From positions 248,001 through 312,000 of the forward strand of contig NZ_RBXO01000001.1 in the NCBI RefSeq assembly GCF_003634935.1: a stretch of 64,000 bases of DNA. Direction: 5' to 3'. The notes under the pieces are model-generated. The model was given only the letters and a program-made list of their open reading frames with translations, was not told the origin of the DNA and ran no database searches. This document shows positions 36,026-45,130 of this stretch, piece by piece. How positions within the stretch are numbered: position 1 is the stretch's first letter; each line of letters begins with the position of its first letter. The position numbers and the translations under genes were made by a program. Source of the stretch: Saccharothrix australiensis. Its GTDB lineage: Bacteria > Actinomycetota > Actinomycetes > Mycobacteriales > Pseudonocardiaceae.

Positions 36026-36408
36026 GGCACGCCGCAGCGGAGCAGCACGTTCGCGTACGGCGTCGCCTCGCCCGTCCGCACGACCAGCCGCGCGCCGGCC
36101 ACCCTCGCCTTGAGCTGCTCGTGACCGATCCGGTCGACCACCGGCAGCCGCGCGGCCAGCGCCGCCGCGCAGGACGGGTTGCGGTCGGCCAGCTCCAGCG
36201 CGACCACCGCGCGCTCCACCACCAGCTCGGCCAGCAGGCCGTCCAGCACCTGGAGGAACGTCGGCACGCCGAACGTGAACGCCAGGTCGACCACGGCCGG
36301 GCCGGGCGGGATCGGCAGGCCGCAGTCCGCGACCACCAGCTCGTCCGTGTGGCCCAGCCTGGCCAGCTCGGCGTTCAGCGCGGGGTGCAGGATGCCCGAC
36401 CGCTTCAC
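36019..36408 (-). CDS. rbsD: D-ribose pyranase
   Basis: The 129-residue protein matches RbsD throughout: MKRSGILHPALNAELARLGH with the catalytic H near residue 20, VVADCGLPIPPGPAVVDLAF, and a C-terminal RTGEATPYANVLLRCGVPF with the ring-opening tyrosine. It interconverts beta-pyran and beta-furan forms of D-ribose so that ribokinase can use the sugar. It is the last gene of the ribose operon and its GTG overlaps the rbsK stop (GTGA). Confidence 0.95.
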   Translation of the reverse strand: MKRSGILHPALNAELARLGHTDELVVADCGLPIPPGPAVVDLAFTFGVPTFLQVLDGLLAELVVERAVVALELADRNPSCAAALAARLPVVDRIGHEQLKARVAGARLVVRTGEATPYANVLLRCGVPF

Positions 36409-37262
36409 GACGGCACCTCGTCCGGCGTCGGGTACGACGGCTGCGCGCCCGGCCGGGTCACCGACACCGCCGCCACGCGCACCGCGTAGCCGGCGGCCTC
36501 GACCAGCGACTCGCCCGCCGCCAGGCGGGCGGCCAGCGCACCGGCGAAGGCGTCGCCCGCGCCGGTGGTGTCGACCGGCTCGACGGCGGGCGCGGGCACC
36601 TCGACCACGCCGGACGCCGTCACCACCGCCGCGCCGCGCGAACCCAGCGTCACCACGGCGGACCGCGGGCCCAGGTCGAGCAGCCCCTCGAAGGACCCCG
36701 CCAGCGACGACGCCTCGTGCTCGTTGACGATCAGCGGGTCCAGCAGCGCCAGGGTCGACGCGGGCACCGGCGTCACCGGGGACAGGTTCAGCACCGGCCT
36801 CGCCCCACGAGAGGCCGCTGCGCCGATGGCGTGCACGACGGTGTCCAAGGGGACCTCCAGCGAGCACACCAGGACCGTCACGCCGTCCCACTCCAGCCGG
36901 TCCACGTCGGACGGCGACACGTCCGCGTTCGCGCCCGGCGCGACGACGATCGAGTTCTCCCCGTCCGGCGTCACCGTGATGTACGCGAGGCCGGTCGGCC
37001 GGTCCGAGGTGCGCACGAACGACGTGCCCACCCCGGACGCGGCCAACGACTCGCGCAACAGCGTCCCGTACTGGTCCGAGCCCACCGCGCCCACCAGCGC
37101 GACCTCGCACCCGAGGCGGCCGGCGGCGACGGCGGTGTTCGCGCCCTTGCCGCCGGGCATCACCACCGTGTCACCGCCCAGCACCGTCTCGCCGCCGCCG
37201 GGGCGGCGGGGCACCGCCACGACGAGGTCCGCGTTGGCCGAGCCCAGCACCAGTACCGTCAC
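36405..37262 (-). CDS. rbsK: ribokinase
   Basis: The 285-residue PfkB-family kinase has the N-terminal signature region VLVLGSANADLVVAVPRRPG, GGDTVVMPGGKGANTAVAAG, and the C-terminal signature VEPVDTTGAGDAFAGALAAR with the catalytic aspartate of GAGD. It phosphorylates D-ribose to ribose-5-phosphate. The GTG start overlaps the rbsB stop by 4 bases. Somewhat shorter than E. coli RbsK (309) but all motifs are present. Confidence 0.94.
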   Translation of the reverse strand: MTVLVLGSANADLVVAVPRRPGGGETVLGGDTVVMPGGKGANTAVAAGRLGCEVALVGAVGSDQYGTLLRESLAASGVGTSFVRTSDRPTGLAYITVTPDGENSIVVAPGANADVSPSDVDRLEWDGVTVLVCSLEVPLDTVVHAIGAAASRGARPVLNLSPVTPVPASTLALLDPLIVNEHEASSLAGSFEGLLDLGPRSAVVTLGSRGAAVVTASGVVEVPAPAVEPVDTTGAGDAFAGALAARLAAGESLVEAAGYAVRVAAVSVTRPGAQPSYPTPDEVPS

Positions 37263-38179
37263 TTCTTGAACTCTGCCAGGTTCTTCTTGGTCACGACCTT
37301 GACCTCGACGTCGACGACCTCCTGGACGGACTCGCCGCGCGCGGCCTTCACGGCCTGCTCGACGGCCTTGCGGCCGAGCACGTCGGGCTGCTGCGCGATG
37401 GTCGCGGCCATCGTGCCGTCCGCGATGGCCTGGAGGCCGTCCGGCGTGCCGTCGAACCCGACCACCTGGACGTCCTTGCCCGCGCGGTCGCCCAGCGCCT
37501 TGATCGCGCCCAGCGCCATCTCGTCGTTGTCGGCGAACACGCCCTTGATGCCGGGGTTGGCCTGGAGCAGGTTGGTCATGACGTCCAGGCCCTTGGCGCG
37601 GTTGAAGTCCGCCGGCTGGCTCGCCACGACCTTGATGCCGCCCGAGTTCAGGCCCTCCTCGAAGCCGCGACCGCGGTCGCGCGAGGCGGAGGCGCCGGGG
37701 ATGCCCTGGAGGTGCACGACCTCGCCGCTGACCGCGCGGCCGAGCTCGATCGCGGCCAGGGTGCCGCCCTGCACGTTGTCCGACGCCACCTCGGAGGCGA
37801 CCTTGCCCTCGTCCACCGAGCGGTCGACCGCCACCAGCGGGATCGAGGCGTTCTCGGCGGCCTTCGCGGCCGGCGACGCCTGCTTGGAGTCGACGGGGTT
37901 GATGACGATCGCCTTGACGCCCTGCGTGGTGAACGTCTGCACCTGGTTGACCTGGTTGGTCGCGTCGTTCTGCGCGTCCACCACGGTGAGCTTCACGCCC
38001 AGCTCGGCGGCGGCCTTCTCGGCGCCCTCCTTCAGAGCCACGAAGTACGGGTTGTCCAGGGTCGAGATCGCCAGGCCGATGGTGATGTCGCCACCACCAC
38101 CGCCGCCTGTCGCCCCCGAACCGCACGCGGTCAGCGCCAGGGTGAGGGCTGACAGCGCGGCGACACCGCGGAACTTCAT
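37259..38179 (-). CDS. rbsB: ribose ABC transporter substrate-binding lipoprotein
   Basis: The 306-residue protein has a lipoprotein signal (GVAALSALTLALTACGSG, lipid-modified cysteine near residue 19) and a sugar-binding fold of the RbsB group: IGLAISTLDNPYFVALKEGA, KAIVINPVDSKQASPAAKAA, and FADNDEMALGAIKALGDRAG. It captures ribose outside the membrane for RbsC/RbsA. The start at 38179 lies after an AAAGGAAG box that itself overlaps an alternative start six codons upstream lacking its own site. It follows rbsC by 14 bases. Confidence 0.94.
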   Translation of the reverse strand: MKFRGVAALSALTLALTACGSGATGGGGGGDITIGLAISTLDNPYFVALKEGAEKAAAELGVKLTVVDAQNDATNQVNQVQTFTTQGVKAIVINPVDSKQASPAAKAAENASIPLVAVDRSVDEGKVASEVASDNVQGGTLAAIELGRAVSGEVVHLQGIPGASASRDRGRGFEEGLNSGGIKVVASQPADFNRAKGLDVMTNLLQANPGIKGVFADNDEMALGAIKALGDRAGKDVQVVGFDGTPDGLQAIADGTMAATIAQQPDVLGRKAVEQAVKAARGESVQEVVDVEVKVVTKKNLAEFKK

Positions 38180-38193
38180 CAGAGTGCTTCCTT

Positions 38194-39168
38194 TCATCGG
38201 GTACGGCGGCGAAGGGTGTCGAGCAGGACGGCCAGCGCGATCACCGAGCCGATCACGACCTGCTGCCAGAAGGGGGACACCTGCAACTGGTTGAGGCCGT
38301 TGCGGAGGACGGCCAGGACGAGCGCGCCGACCAGCGTGCCGGTGGCGCGGCCGACACCGCCCGACAGCGACGCGCCGCCGATGACGACGGCGGCGATCGC
38401 GTCGAGCTCGTAGCCGACGGCGGCCTGCGGGCCCGCCGACGACAGGCGGCCCGCGAGCAGCATCCCGGCGACGGCCGCGAACAGGCCCGAGAGCGCGTAG
38501 ACGACGAGCTTCTGCCTGCGCACGTCGATACCGGACAGCCGCGCGGCCTCCTCGTTGCCGCCGATCGCGTACATCGCCCGCCCGGAGTAGGTGCGGGACA
38601 GCACGAACCCGGTGACGCCGAAGAACACCAGCATCACCAGCAGCGGCATCGGCAGGTACGGCGCGAGGTTGGAGCCGAGGAAGCCGACGACGTCCGGCGT
38701 GGTGGTCGGGCTGCCCTGCGACACCACGAGGGTCAGGCCGCGGGCGACGCTGAGCATGGCGAGCGTCGCGATGAACGCGGGCAGCCTGCCGTAGGCGACG
38801 AGCGCGCCGTTGACCAGGCCCGCGAGGACGCCGGTCAGCAGGCCGAGCAGCAGCGCGACCGGTCCGGGCAGGCCCGCCTCGGCGGACGACCACGCGCCCA
38901 CCATCGCGGACAGCGCGGCCACGCTGCCCACCGACAGGTCGATGCCGCCGGACACGATGACGAACGTCGACCCGAACGCCAGCACCGCCACGACGGCGGC
39001 CTGCACGCCGACGTTGAGCAGGTTCTGGGTGCTCAGGAAGGTCGGCGCGAGCACCGACAGCGCGACCACCAGCACCAGCAGCCCGGCCAGCGCGCCGTTG
39101 TCCGCCAAGACCCTGCGCACCGACACCTGCCGACCGCCCGCCGTGGTCGTCGTACCGGGTGAACTCAT
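38194..39168 (-). CDS. rbsC: ribose ABC transporter permease
   Basis: The 324-residue protein has 8-10 hydrophobic segments and the BPD_transp_2 family pattern: GGIDLSVGSVAALSAMVGAW, GLVNGALVAYGRLPAFIATL, and YELDAIAAVVIGGASLSGGV, the cytoplasmic loop that contacts the ATPase. This is the RbsC/XylH-type sugar permease. Its ATG overlaps the rbsA stop (ATGA), indicating coupled translation. Confidence 0.94.
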   Translation of the reverse strand: MSSPGTTTTAGGRQVSVRRVLADNGALAGLLVLVVALSVLAPTFLSTQNLLNVGVQAAVVAVLAFGSTFVIVSGGIDLSVGSVAALSAMVGAWSSAEAGLPGPVALLLGLLTGVLAGLVNGALVAYGRLPAFIATLAMLSVARGLTLVVSQGSPTTTPDVVGFLGSNLAPYLPMPLLVMLVFFGVTGFVLSRTYSGRAMYAIGGNEEAARLSGIDVRRQKLVVYALSGLFAAVAGMLLAGRLSSAGPQAAVGYELDAIAAVVIGGASLSGGVGRATGTLVGALVLAVLRNGLNQLQVSPFWQQVVIGSVIALAVLLDTLRRRTR

Positions 39169-40607
39169 GCCGGGAACTCCTGAACTGCCAACGCCATCAC
39201 CTTGTCCTGGGTCGTGCCGGCGGGCAGTTCGCCCGCCACCCGGCCGTGTGCCATCACGACGATCCGGTCGCTCATCCCGATGACCTCGGGCAGGTCGGAC
39301 GACACCAGCAGCACGGCGCGGCCGGCCGCCGTCATCCGGTTGACCAACTCGTAGATCTCGACCTTCGCGCCGACGTCCACGCCGCGCGTCGGCTCGTCGA
39401 GCACCAGCACCTTCGGGTCGGCGAGGAGCCACTTGCCGATGACGACCTTCTGCTGGTTGCCGCCGGACAGCTCGCGGACCTCCTGGCCGAGGCCGGAGGT
39501 CTTGACCCGCAGCCGCTCCGCCATGTCCGCGGCGCGCCCGCGCTGGCCCTTCCGGTCGACCAGGCCGGCCCTGGCCGTCGAGCGGAGGGTGACCAGGCCG
39601 AGGTTGTCGCCGACGGTCGAGGTCAGCACCAGGCCCTGGCCCTTGCGGTCCTCCGGCACGAGCCCGAGGCCGGCGCGCATCGCCGCCCGCACGTCGTGGC
39701 CGGGCAGGGTCCGGCCGCCGACCTCGACCCGGCCCGAGTCGTAGCGGTCCACGCCGAACGCCGCGCGCACGACCTCCGTGCGGCCCGCGCCGACGAGCCC
39801 CGCCACGCCGACCACCTCGCCCGCCCGGACGTGGAAGGACACGTCGTGGAACGCGCCGGCGCGGGTCAGGCCCTCGACCCTCAGCAGCACCTCGCCGGGC
39901 GCCTGGCGGCGGCGCGGGTACTGCTCGGAGATGGTGCGGCCGACCATCAGCTCGATCATCCGGTCGACGCTCGCGCCCCTCGGCAGCACGCCGACGCTGC
40001 GGCCGTCGCGCAGGACCGTGACGCGGTCGGCGATCCGGCGGATCTCGTCCAGGTGGTGGGTGATGAACACCAGGCCGACGCCCTGCTCGCGCAGGTCGGC
40101 CATGATCGCCAGCAGCCGGTCGGTCTCGGTGTCGGTGAGCACGGCGGTCGGCTCGTCCAGCACCAGCACCTGCGCGTCGAGGTCCAGGGCGCGGGCGATC
40201 TCGACCATCTGCTGCTGCGCGATGCCCAGCTCGGCGACCGGCGTGCCGGGGTCCACCCGGAGGCCGACGCGGTCCAGGAGGCGGGTGGCGTCCTGTCGCA
40301 TTCTCGCTTTGTCGACAATTCCGAACCGGCGGGGCGGGCGGCCCAGGAACAGGTTCTCGGCGACCGACAGGCCGGGCACCAGCGTCAGCTCCTGGTAGAT
40401 CACCGCCAGGCGGGCGCCCTCGGCCCGCTCGACCGTGCCCCGGTCCGGCGCGTGCACGCCGGCCAGCACCTTGACCAGGGTCGACTTGCCCGCGCCGTTC
40501 TCGCCGAGCAGGACGTGCACCTCACCGGGCCGGACGTCGAAGTCCACGCCGTCCAGGGCCTTGACCCCGGTGAAGCTCTTGGTGATGTTCCGGGCCTCAA
40601 GCAGCAC
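39165..40607 (-). CDS. rbsA: ribose ABC transporter ATP-binding protein (two NBDs)
   Basis: The 480-residue protein contains two nucleotide-binding domains. The first has a canonical Walker A LLGENGAGKSTLVKVLAG near residue 35, ABC signature LGIAQQQMVEIARALD and Walker B VLVLDEPTAVL. The second has the degenerate GVAGLVGAGRTEVVRAAFG Walker A typical of RbsA/MglA and a good LSGGNQQKVVIGKWL signature with VLVLDEPTRGVDVGAK. It powers ribose uptake. It starts with GTG and overlaps the repressor gene by 11 bases, so the regulator is in the same transcript. Confidence 0.94.
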   Translation of the reverse strand: MLLEARNITKSFTGVKALDGVDFDVRPGEVHVLLGENGAGKSTLVKVLAGVHAPDRGTVERAEGARLAVIYQELTLVPGLSVAENLFLGRPPRRFGIVDKARMRQDATRLLDRVGLRVDPGTPVAELGIAQQQMVEIARALDLDAQVLVLDEPTAVLTDTETDRLLAIMADLREQGVGLVFITHHLDEIRRIADRVTVLRDGRSVGVLPRGASVDRMIELMVGRTISEQYPRRRQAPGEVLLRVEGLTRAGAFHDVSFHVRAGEVVGVAGLVGAGRTEVVRAAFGVDRYDSGRVEVGGRTLPGHDVRAAMRAGLGLVPEDRKGQGLVLTSTVGDNLGLVTLRSTARAGLVDRKGQRGRAADMAERLRVKTSGLGQEVRELSGGNQQKVVIGKWLLADPKVLVLDEPTRGVDVGAKVEIYELVNRMTAAGRAVLLVSSDLPEVIGMSDRIVVMAHGRVAGELPAGTTQDKVMALAVQEFPA

Positions 40608-41580
40608 CGGTCGCCTCCCCGCAGGAGCCGCGCACCACCAGGCGCGCGGCGAGCTGGACGTCGGCCGGCTGCTCGCCCGCGACCAGCGCGAGCAGGCTGC
40701 GCGCGGCCTCCCGGCCCATCTCCACGGTGGGCTGGGCGATCACCGTGATCGGCGGGTCGAGCAGCGGGAACCACGGCTGGTCGTCGTAGACCGCGAGGCC
40801 CACGTCGGCGGGCACCCGGAGCCCGCGCCGGCGGAGCTCCTCCAGCGCGCCGAGGCCCATCAGGTTGTCCATCGCGACCAGGGCGGTGGGCCGGTCGGCG
40901 CGGGTCAGCAGGTCGGCGGCGGCGCGGGCGCCGCTCTCCCGGCGGAAGTCGCCGTGGACCACCACCAGCTCCAGGCCGCCGCGGGCGAACTGCTCCAGGC
41001 GCTCCCGGCCGGTGCTGGTGTGGGCGGGGCCCGCGATCACGCCCACCCGGCGGTGGCCGGCGGAGCGGAGCGCGTCCGCGAGGTCGGCCAGGGCCTGCGC
41101 GCCGTCCGCGCGGACCACCGGGCAGGTCGCCTGCGGGACGGTGCGGTCGAGCAGGACCAGCGGGACGTCCCGCGCCTCCACCTCGGCGATCCACGCCGGG
41201 TCGTCGGTGGCGGGGCAGACCAGGAGGCCGTCGACGCGGCGGTCCAGCAGGGTGCGCACGTAGGTGGCCTGTTGGTCGGCGCTCTCGTCGGCGTTGGCGA
41301 CGATCACGCAGTAGCCGTGGTCGCGCGCCTCCTCCTCCACCGCGCGGGCGATCTCCGCGAAGAACGGGTTCACCAGGTCGCTGATCACCAGGCCGAGGGT
41401 CTGGGTGGAGGTGGTGCGCAGGGAGCGGGCCAGGGCGTTGGGGCGGTAGCCCAGCTCGTCGACCGCGGCGAGGACGCGCGTGCGGGTCTCCGGGGTGGGC
41501 GCGGCGTGGCCGTTGAGGACGCGGGAGACGGTCGCGGTCGAGACCCCGGCGTGCTGCGCGACGTCCTTGATCGTGGTCAC
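40597..41580 (-). CDS. LacI family repressor of the ribose operon
   Basis: The 327-residue protein starts MTTIKDVAQHAGVSTATVSR, the LacI helix-turn-helix and hinge (VLNGHAAPTPETRTRVLAAV, ELGYRPNALARSL), followed by a type I periplasmic-binding effector domain (LVISDLVNPFFAEIARAVEE; GLLVCPATDD; VAMDNLMGLGALEELRRRGL). It heads the rbs operon and overlaps rbsA, so it is very probably the ribose-responsive regulator (RbsR-like), repressing its own operon. The GTG at 41580 is preferred: it gives the standard LacI start with GAGGGG at proper spacing, while in-frame GTGs at 41589 and 41601 are less well placed. Confidence 0.9.
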   Translation of the reverse strand: MTTIKDVAQHAGVSTATVSRVLNGHAAPTPETRTRVLAAVDELGYRPNALARSLRTTSTQTLGLVISDLVNPFFAEIARAVEEEARDHGYCVIVANADESADQQATYVRTLLDRRVDGLLVCPATDDPAWIAEVEARDVPLVLLDRTVPQATCPVVRADGAQALADLADALRSAGHRRVGVIAGPAHTSTGRERLEQFARGGLELVVVHGDFRRESGARAAADLLTRADRPTALVAMDNLMGLGALEELRRRGLRVPADVGLAVYDDQPWFPLLDPPITVIAQPTVEMGREAARSLLALVAGEQPADVQLAARLVVRGSCGEATGAA

Positions 41581-41604
41581 GCTGCGCACCCCCTCGGTCA
41601 CGTG

Positions 41605-41636
41605 GTATCGATTACAGGCGCAAGTTAATCGGTTAC
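41605..41636. promoter_or_regulatory. paired LacI-type operators of the ribose operon
   Basis: Two related near-palindromes centred on CG lie 25-56 bases upstream of the repressor start: GTATCGATTAC (41605-41615) and GTTAATCGGTTAC (41624-41636). Both fit a GTAA-TCGA-TTAC type consensus. The area is sharply AT-richer than its surroundings. They are the natural binding sites for the LacI-type protein encoded first in the operon. Confidence 0.75.
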
Positions 41637-41745
41637 ACGGGGGTTCCTGTCAAGTTGCTCGATTCAGGACCCGTGACCAGTTCGGTACGCGGCTTTGAGT
41701 AGAGGTACGGATTCGCGCACGCGGGCGGGGCGCGACGCTCCTGGC

Positions 41746-43815
41746 ATGACTGGACAGGACCCCCTGGTACGGCTGGCGGACGAACTCGGTTTGCTGGGTC
41801 GCCGCCTGGAGGCGGTCGGGCTGGAGCTGCGGAACGTCGGCGGGGCCGGCGGCGGGGCGAGCGGCGGGGCCACTGAGGGCGCGGACGCCCCGGCCACGCC
41901 GTCCGCCGCGCCCGACCCGGCCACCGGGCGACCCGTCGCCGCGACCACGGGGTCCGGCTCTCCCGACGTGCCCGAGCCACGTGCGGCACAGCCGGTCCCG
42001 ACGCCACCGCGCACGCCGCCGGGGCCCACCGAACCGCCGCACGCGCAGCCCGATCCCGTCGCCCCGCCGCAGGTGCCACCCGGTGCGACCACCCCGCCGC
42101 ACGCCCAGCCCCATCCCGCCGCCCCGCCGCGGGTCCTACCCGGTCCGACCACCCCGCCGCACGCCCGGCAGGCCGCGTTCGCCCAGCCGCTCCCCGCGTG
42201 GCAGGGCTGGAGCGCGTACCCGCCGCCGGGCGCACCCGCTCCCCACCTCCCGCCGGTCCCACCACCGCCGCCGCCCGGCCCCTCGCTGTTCGACCGCCTC
42301 AGCCGGCCCGGCGCGGGCAGCAGGCTGTTGGCCTGGGTCGGCGGCGCGGTCACGCTGCTCGGCGTCGTCCTGCTGCTAATCCTCGCCGTGCAGCGCGGCT
42401 ACCTCGGCCCGCTGCCCCGCGTGGTCGGCGGCGCGGTGCTCGGCGCGGCGCTGATCGCCGTCGCGCTGCGCCTGCACCGCGCCGAAGCGGGCCGCACGGG
42501 CGCGTTCGCCGTGGCCGCCACCGGGTTCGCCGTGCTCTACCTGGACGTCGTCGCCGCGACCTCGATCTACGCCTACCTGCCCGAGGGCGGCGGGTTGGCG
42601 GCCGGGCTCGCGGTCGCCTCCGGCGGCCTGCTCCTCGCCCTGCGCTGGGACTCGGCCGCGTTCGCGGTCGGCGTCGTGGGCGCGTGCGCGGTGTGCGCGC
42701 CGGTCCTGACCGACGGCTTCACGCCGCTGCTGGTGGCGTTCCTGCTGGTGCTCAAGATCGCCGCGAGCCCCGTCCACCTCCGGCGGGACTGGCCGTCGCT
42801 CGCCGTGACGGCAGGCGTGCCGCCGCTGATCGCCACGATCGCCACCCTCGACCGGACCGACGACCCGCGCGCGCTGGCCGGCATCGCGCTCCTCGCCGCG
42901 GTGGTCGGCGTGGCGGCGGCCGTGCTGACCGCGCGCGTCCGGCCCGGCGACCTCACCGCACCGGGCCTCGCGATCGGCTCGCCGATGCCCGCCCTGCTGG
43001 CCACCGCCGTGCTCGACCGGCACTGGGCCGCCGGCCTCGCCGGGGTGATCGCGGCCCTGATGCTCGTCCTGTGGGCCGTCGGCCGGCGCGGCCTGCCGAG
43101 GCCGTTCACCGCGGGCGTCGGCGGCGTCGGCGTGTTCGCGCTGTTCCTGGCCACGGCGATCGCCCTGGACGGCACCACGCGGGCCGCGGTCGTGCTGGCG
43201 GAGGCGCTCGTGCTGACCGTCCTGGCCCGGCGGTCCCGCTCCAGAGGACCGCTCCTCGGCGCGGCGGTGTTCGGGGTGATCGGGCTGGGCATGGCGCTCG
43301 CCGACGCCGTGCCGCCCCGCCTGCTGCTGGACGGGCCGTGGCGGCCGGTCACCGACGGCGCGCTGGTGGCCGGCCTGCTCACCGCGCAGGTCCTCGTGCT
43401 GCTGGGCATCGCGCTCCCGTGGGCGGCGGTGCGGCTCGGCGTCCTCCGGCGGCACCCGCTGCCGTGGGTCGTGGTCGGCCTGGTCGTGCTCTACGCCGAG
43501 GCGGGCGTGGTGCTGTGCGGGGCGCTGCTCGTGTCACCGGGCGTGAGCGGTTTCGTGTTCGGTCACTCGGTCGTGACCGTGTCGTGGGCGGTCGCCGCCC
43601 TGGTGCTGCTGGTGCGGGGCATCGACGTCCGCTCGCTGCGGGTGGCGGGGTTGGTGCTGGTCGCGGCGGCGGTGGCCAAGCTGCTGCTGTTCGACCTGGC
43701 CGCGCTGGACGGCATCGCGCGGGTCCTCGCGTTCATCGGCGCGGGCCTGGTGCTGCTGACCGCGGGCACGCGTTACGCCAAGCTGGTGGCAACACGTCGA
43801 ATTTCGGCCAATTAG
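41746..43815 (+). CDS. DUF2339 domain multi-pass membrane protein
   Basis: The 689-residue protein has a short coiled N-terminus (VRLADELGLLGRRLEAVGLE), a proline-rich linker of about 150 residues with PHAQPDPVAPPQVPP-type repeats, then about 16-18 hydrophobic segments from residue 195 to the end, opening with SRLLAWVGGAVTLLGVVLLL. GAFAVAATGFAVLYLDVVAA and a C-terminal GIARVLAFIGAGLVLLTAGT are hallmarks of DUF2339. Function is unknown in the family. It diverges from the ribose operon; the intergenic region is shared. Confidence 0.82.
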   Translation: MTGQDPLVRLADELGLLGRRLEAVGLELRNVGGAGGGASGGATEGADAPATPSAAPDPATGRPVAATTGSGSPDVPEPRAAQPVPTPPRTPPGPTEPPHAQPDPVAPPQVPPGATTPPHAQPHPAAPPRVLPGPTTPPHARQAAFAQPLPAWQGWSAYPPPGAPAPHLPPVPPPPPPGPSLFDRLSRPGAGSRLLAWVGGAVTLLGVVLLLILAVQRGYLGPLPRVVGGAVLGAALIAVALRLHRAEAGRTGAFAVAATGFAVLYLDVVAATSIYAYLPEGGGLAAGLAVASGGLLLALRWDSAAFAVGVVGACAVCAPVLTDGFTPLLVAFLLVLKIAASPVHLRRDWPSLAVTAGVPPLIATIATLDRTDDPRALAGIALLAAVVGVAAAVLTARVRPGDLTAPGLAIGSPMPALLATAVLDRHWAAGLAGVIAALMLVLWAVGRRGLPRPFTAGVGGVGVFALFLATAIALDGTTRAAVVLAEALVLTVLARRSRSRGPLLGAAVFGVIGLGMALADAVPPRLLLDGPWRPVTDGALVAGLLTAQVLVLLGIALPWAAVRLGVLRRHPLPWVVVGLVVLYAEAGVVLCGALLVSPGVSGFVFGHSVVTVSWAVAALVLLVRGIDVRSLRVAGLVLVAAAVAKLLLFDLAALDGIARVLAFIGAGLVLLTAGTRYAKLVATRRISAN

Positions 43816-44128
43816 TCGCTCTCGGGAGCCAAACCGGTCCGGCTTGCGTCAATCTGGTGGTAGTTCTCCGTCGTCGGGGCGAAGACCACCGGTGCAGCGC
43901 ACCGGCAGGGGTCCGGCGTCGGTCGTTTCGCCCCCCGAGCGACCGGCGCCGGGCAGACCAGGCGCGTCTGCCGCCCGTCCCACCGTCGCGGGCGGCAGTC
44001 CACCGCGGGCGGTGTTCCGCGCTCGACGCCCGCCACCCCGAGCCCGCGCTCACCCGGTCCGGCGAAGAACGCACCCCGACCGTGGTAACGGGGTGGAACG
44101 CCCCACCGGGAAGTGCTCCGATGCGCCC
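43816..44128. other. gene-free stretch between the DUF2339 and beta-propeller genes
   Basis: These 313 bases hold no frame with coding character on either strand and no strong hairpin or repeat. The AT-richer first 60 bases might contain a promoter, but I see no convincing -35/-10 pair. Confidence 0.4.
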
Positions 44129-45130
44129 ATGTCCCCTCGACGAGCGGCCCTCGGCACCGCGGCCCTGCTCGTCTGCGCGCTGGTCGCCACGCTGGCGCCG
44201 GCGCCGGTCGTCGTCACCGCGGCGAGCACCACCGCGCCCCGCGCCTACGTGATCGCGCGCAGCGGCCGGGTGCAGGTGCTCGACACCTCCGACGGCACGG
44301 TCCTCGCGCAGGACGACACCAGGGCGTTCGCCACCGGCGCGGCCGTCGCGCCGGACGGCAGGCGGGTCTACGTGGTCAACGGCTGGTCGGGCACGATCAC
44401 CGCCGTCGACCCCGGCGCGGGCGTGGTGGACCGCATCCAGACCCGGGCGCGGCTCGCGCAGGCCGTGCTGCGGCCGGACGGCAAGCGCCTGTACGTGACG
44501 GGCGGCAACGCGGTCGCGGTCATCGACCCGGTGCGGTTCCGGATGGTCGCCACGGTCGAGGTGGGCAGCCAGCCGCAGGGCATCGCGGTCACCCCGGACG
44601 GCCGGGAGCTGTACGTCGCGAACACCCAGGACGGCACGGTCAGCGTCGTGGACACCAAGTCCGCCACCGCGATCACGACGATCCGGGTCGGCGGCCTGCC
44701 GCAGCAGGTCGCGGTGAGCCGGGACGGCAGGCACGCCTACGTCAGCTCCCTGGAGCTGCCCGACAAGCAGGGCACGCTGTCCGCGATCGACACCGCGACG
44801 CGGCAGGTCCGCTGGACCGCGCCGGTCGGCAAGGGCGCGGGCAGCGTCGCCGTCACCCCGGACGGCGGGCGCGTCTACGTGGCGCTGGACCGGGGGATCT
44901 CCGTGGTCGACACCACCACCCGCGCCGCCAAGCAGCTCAAGATCCGGGTGAAGGGCCTCGCGGTCGCGCCGGGCGACCGGCGGGTGTTCCTCGCCGCCGG
45001 CCGCAAGACGGTCGTGCTCGACAGCGCCGACGACTCGGTCCTGGCGACGTTCCACCTCAGCGGCCTGAACGACGACGACCGCGCCTTCGAGGCCGCGGCC
45101 ATCGCGTTCGAGCAGCCGCCCACCGCCTAG
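44129..45130 (+). CDS. secreted YVTN-family beta-propeller protein
   Basis: The 333-residue protein has an N-terminal signal peptide (RRAALGTAALLVCALVATLA, APAPVVVTA-A) and six or seven propeller blades of the YVTN type: GAAVAPDGRRVYVVNGWSGT, GIAVTPDGRELYVANTQDGT, QVAVSRDGRHAYVSSLELPD and SVAVTPDGGRVYVALDRGIS. Such proteins are surface or periplasm-side scaffolds of usually unknown function. Its stop codon directly abuts the stop of the convergent MMPL gene, with no intervening bases. Confidence 0.85.
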   Translation: MSPRRAALGTAALLVCALVATLAPAPVVVTAASTTAPRAYVIARSGRVQVLDTSDGTVLAQDDTRAFATGAAVAPDGRRVYVVNGWSGTITAVDPGAGVVDRIQTRARLAQAVLRPDGKRLYVTGGNAVAVIDPVRFRMVATVEVGSQPQGIAVTPDGRELYVANTQDGTVSVVDTKSATAITTIRVGGLPQQVAVSRDGRHAYVSSLELPDKQGTLSAIDTATRQVRWTAPVGKGAGSVAVTPDGGRVYVALDRGISVVDTTTRAAKQLKIRVKGLAVAPGDRRVFLAAGRKTVVLDSADDSVLATFHLSGLNDDDRAFEAAAIAFEQPPTA

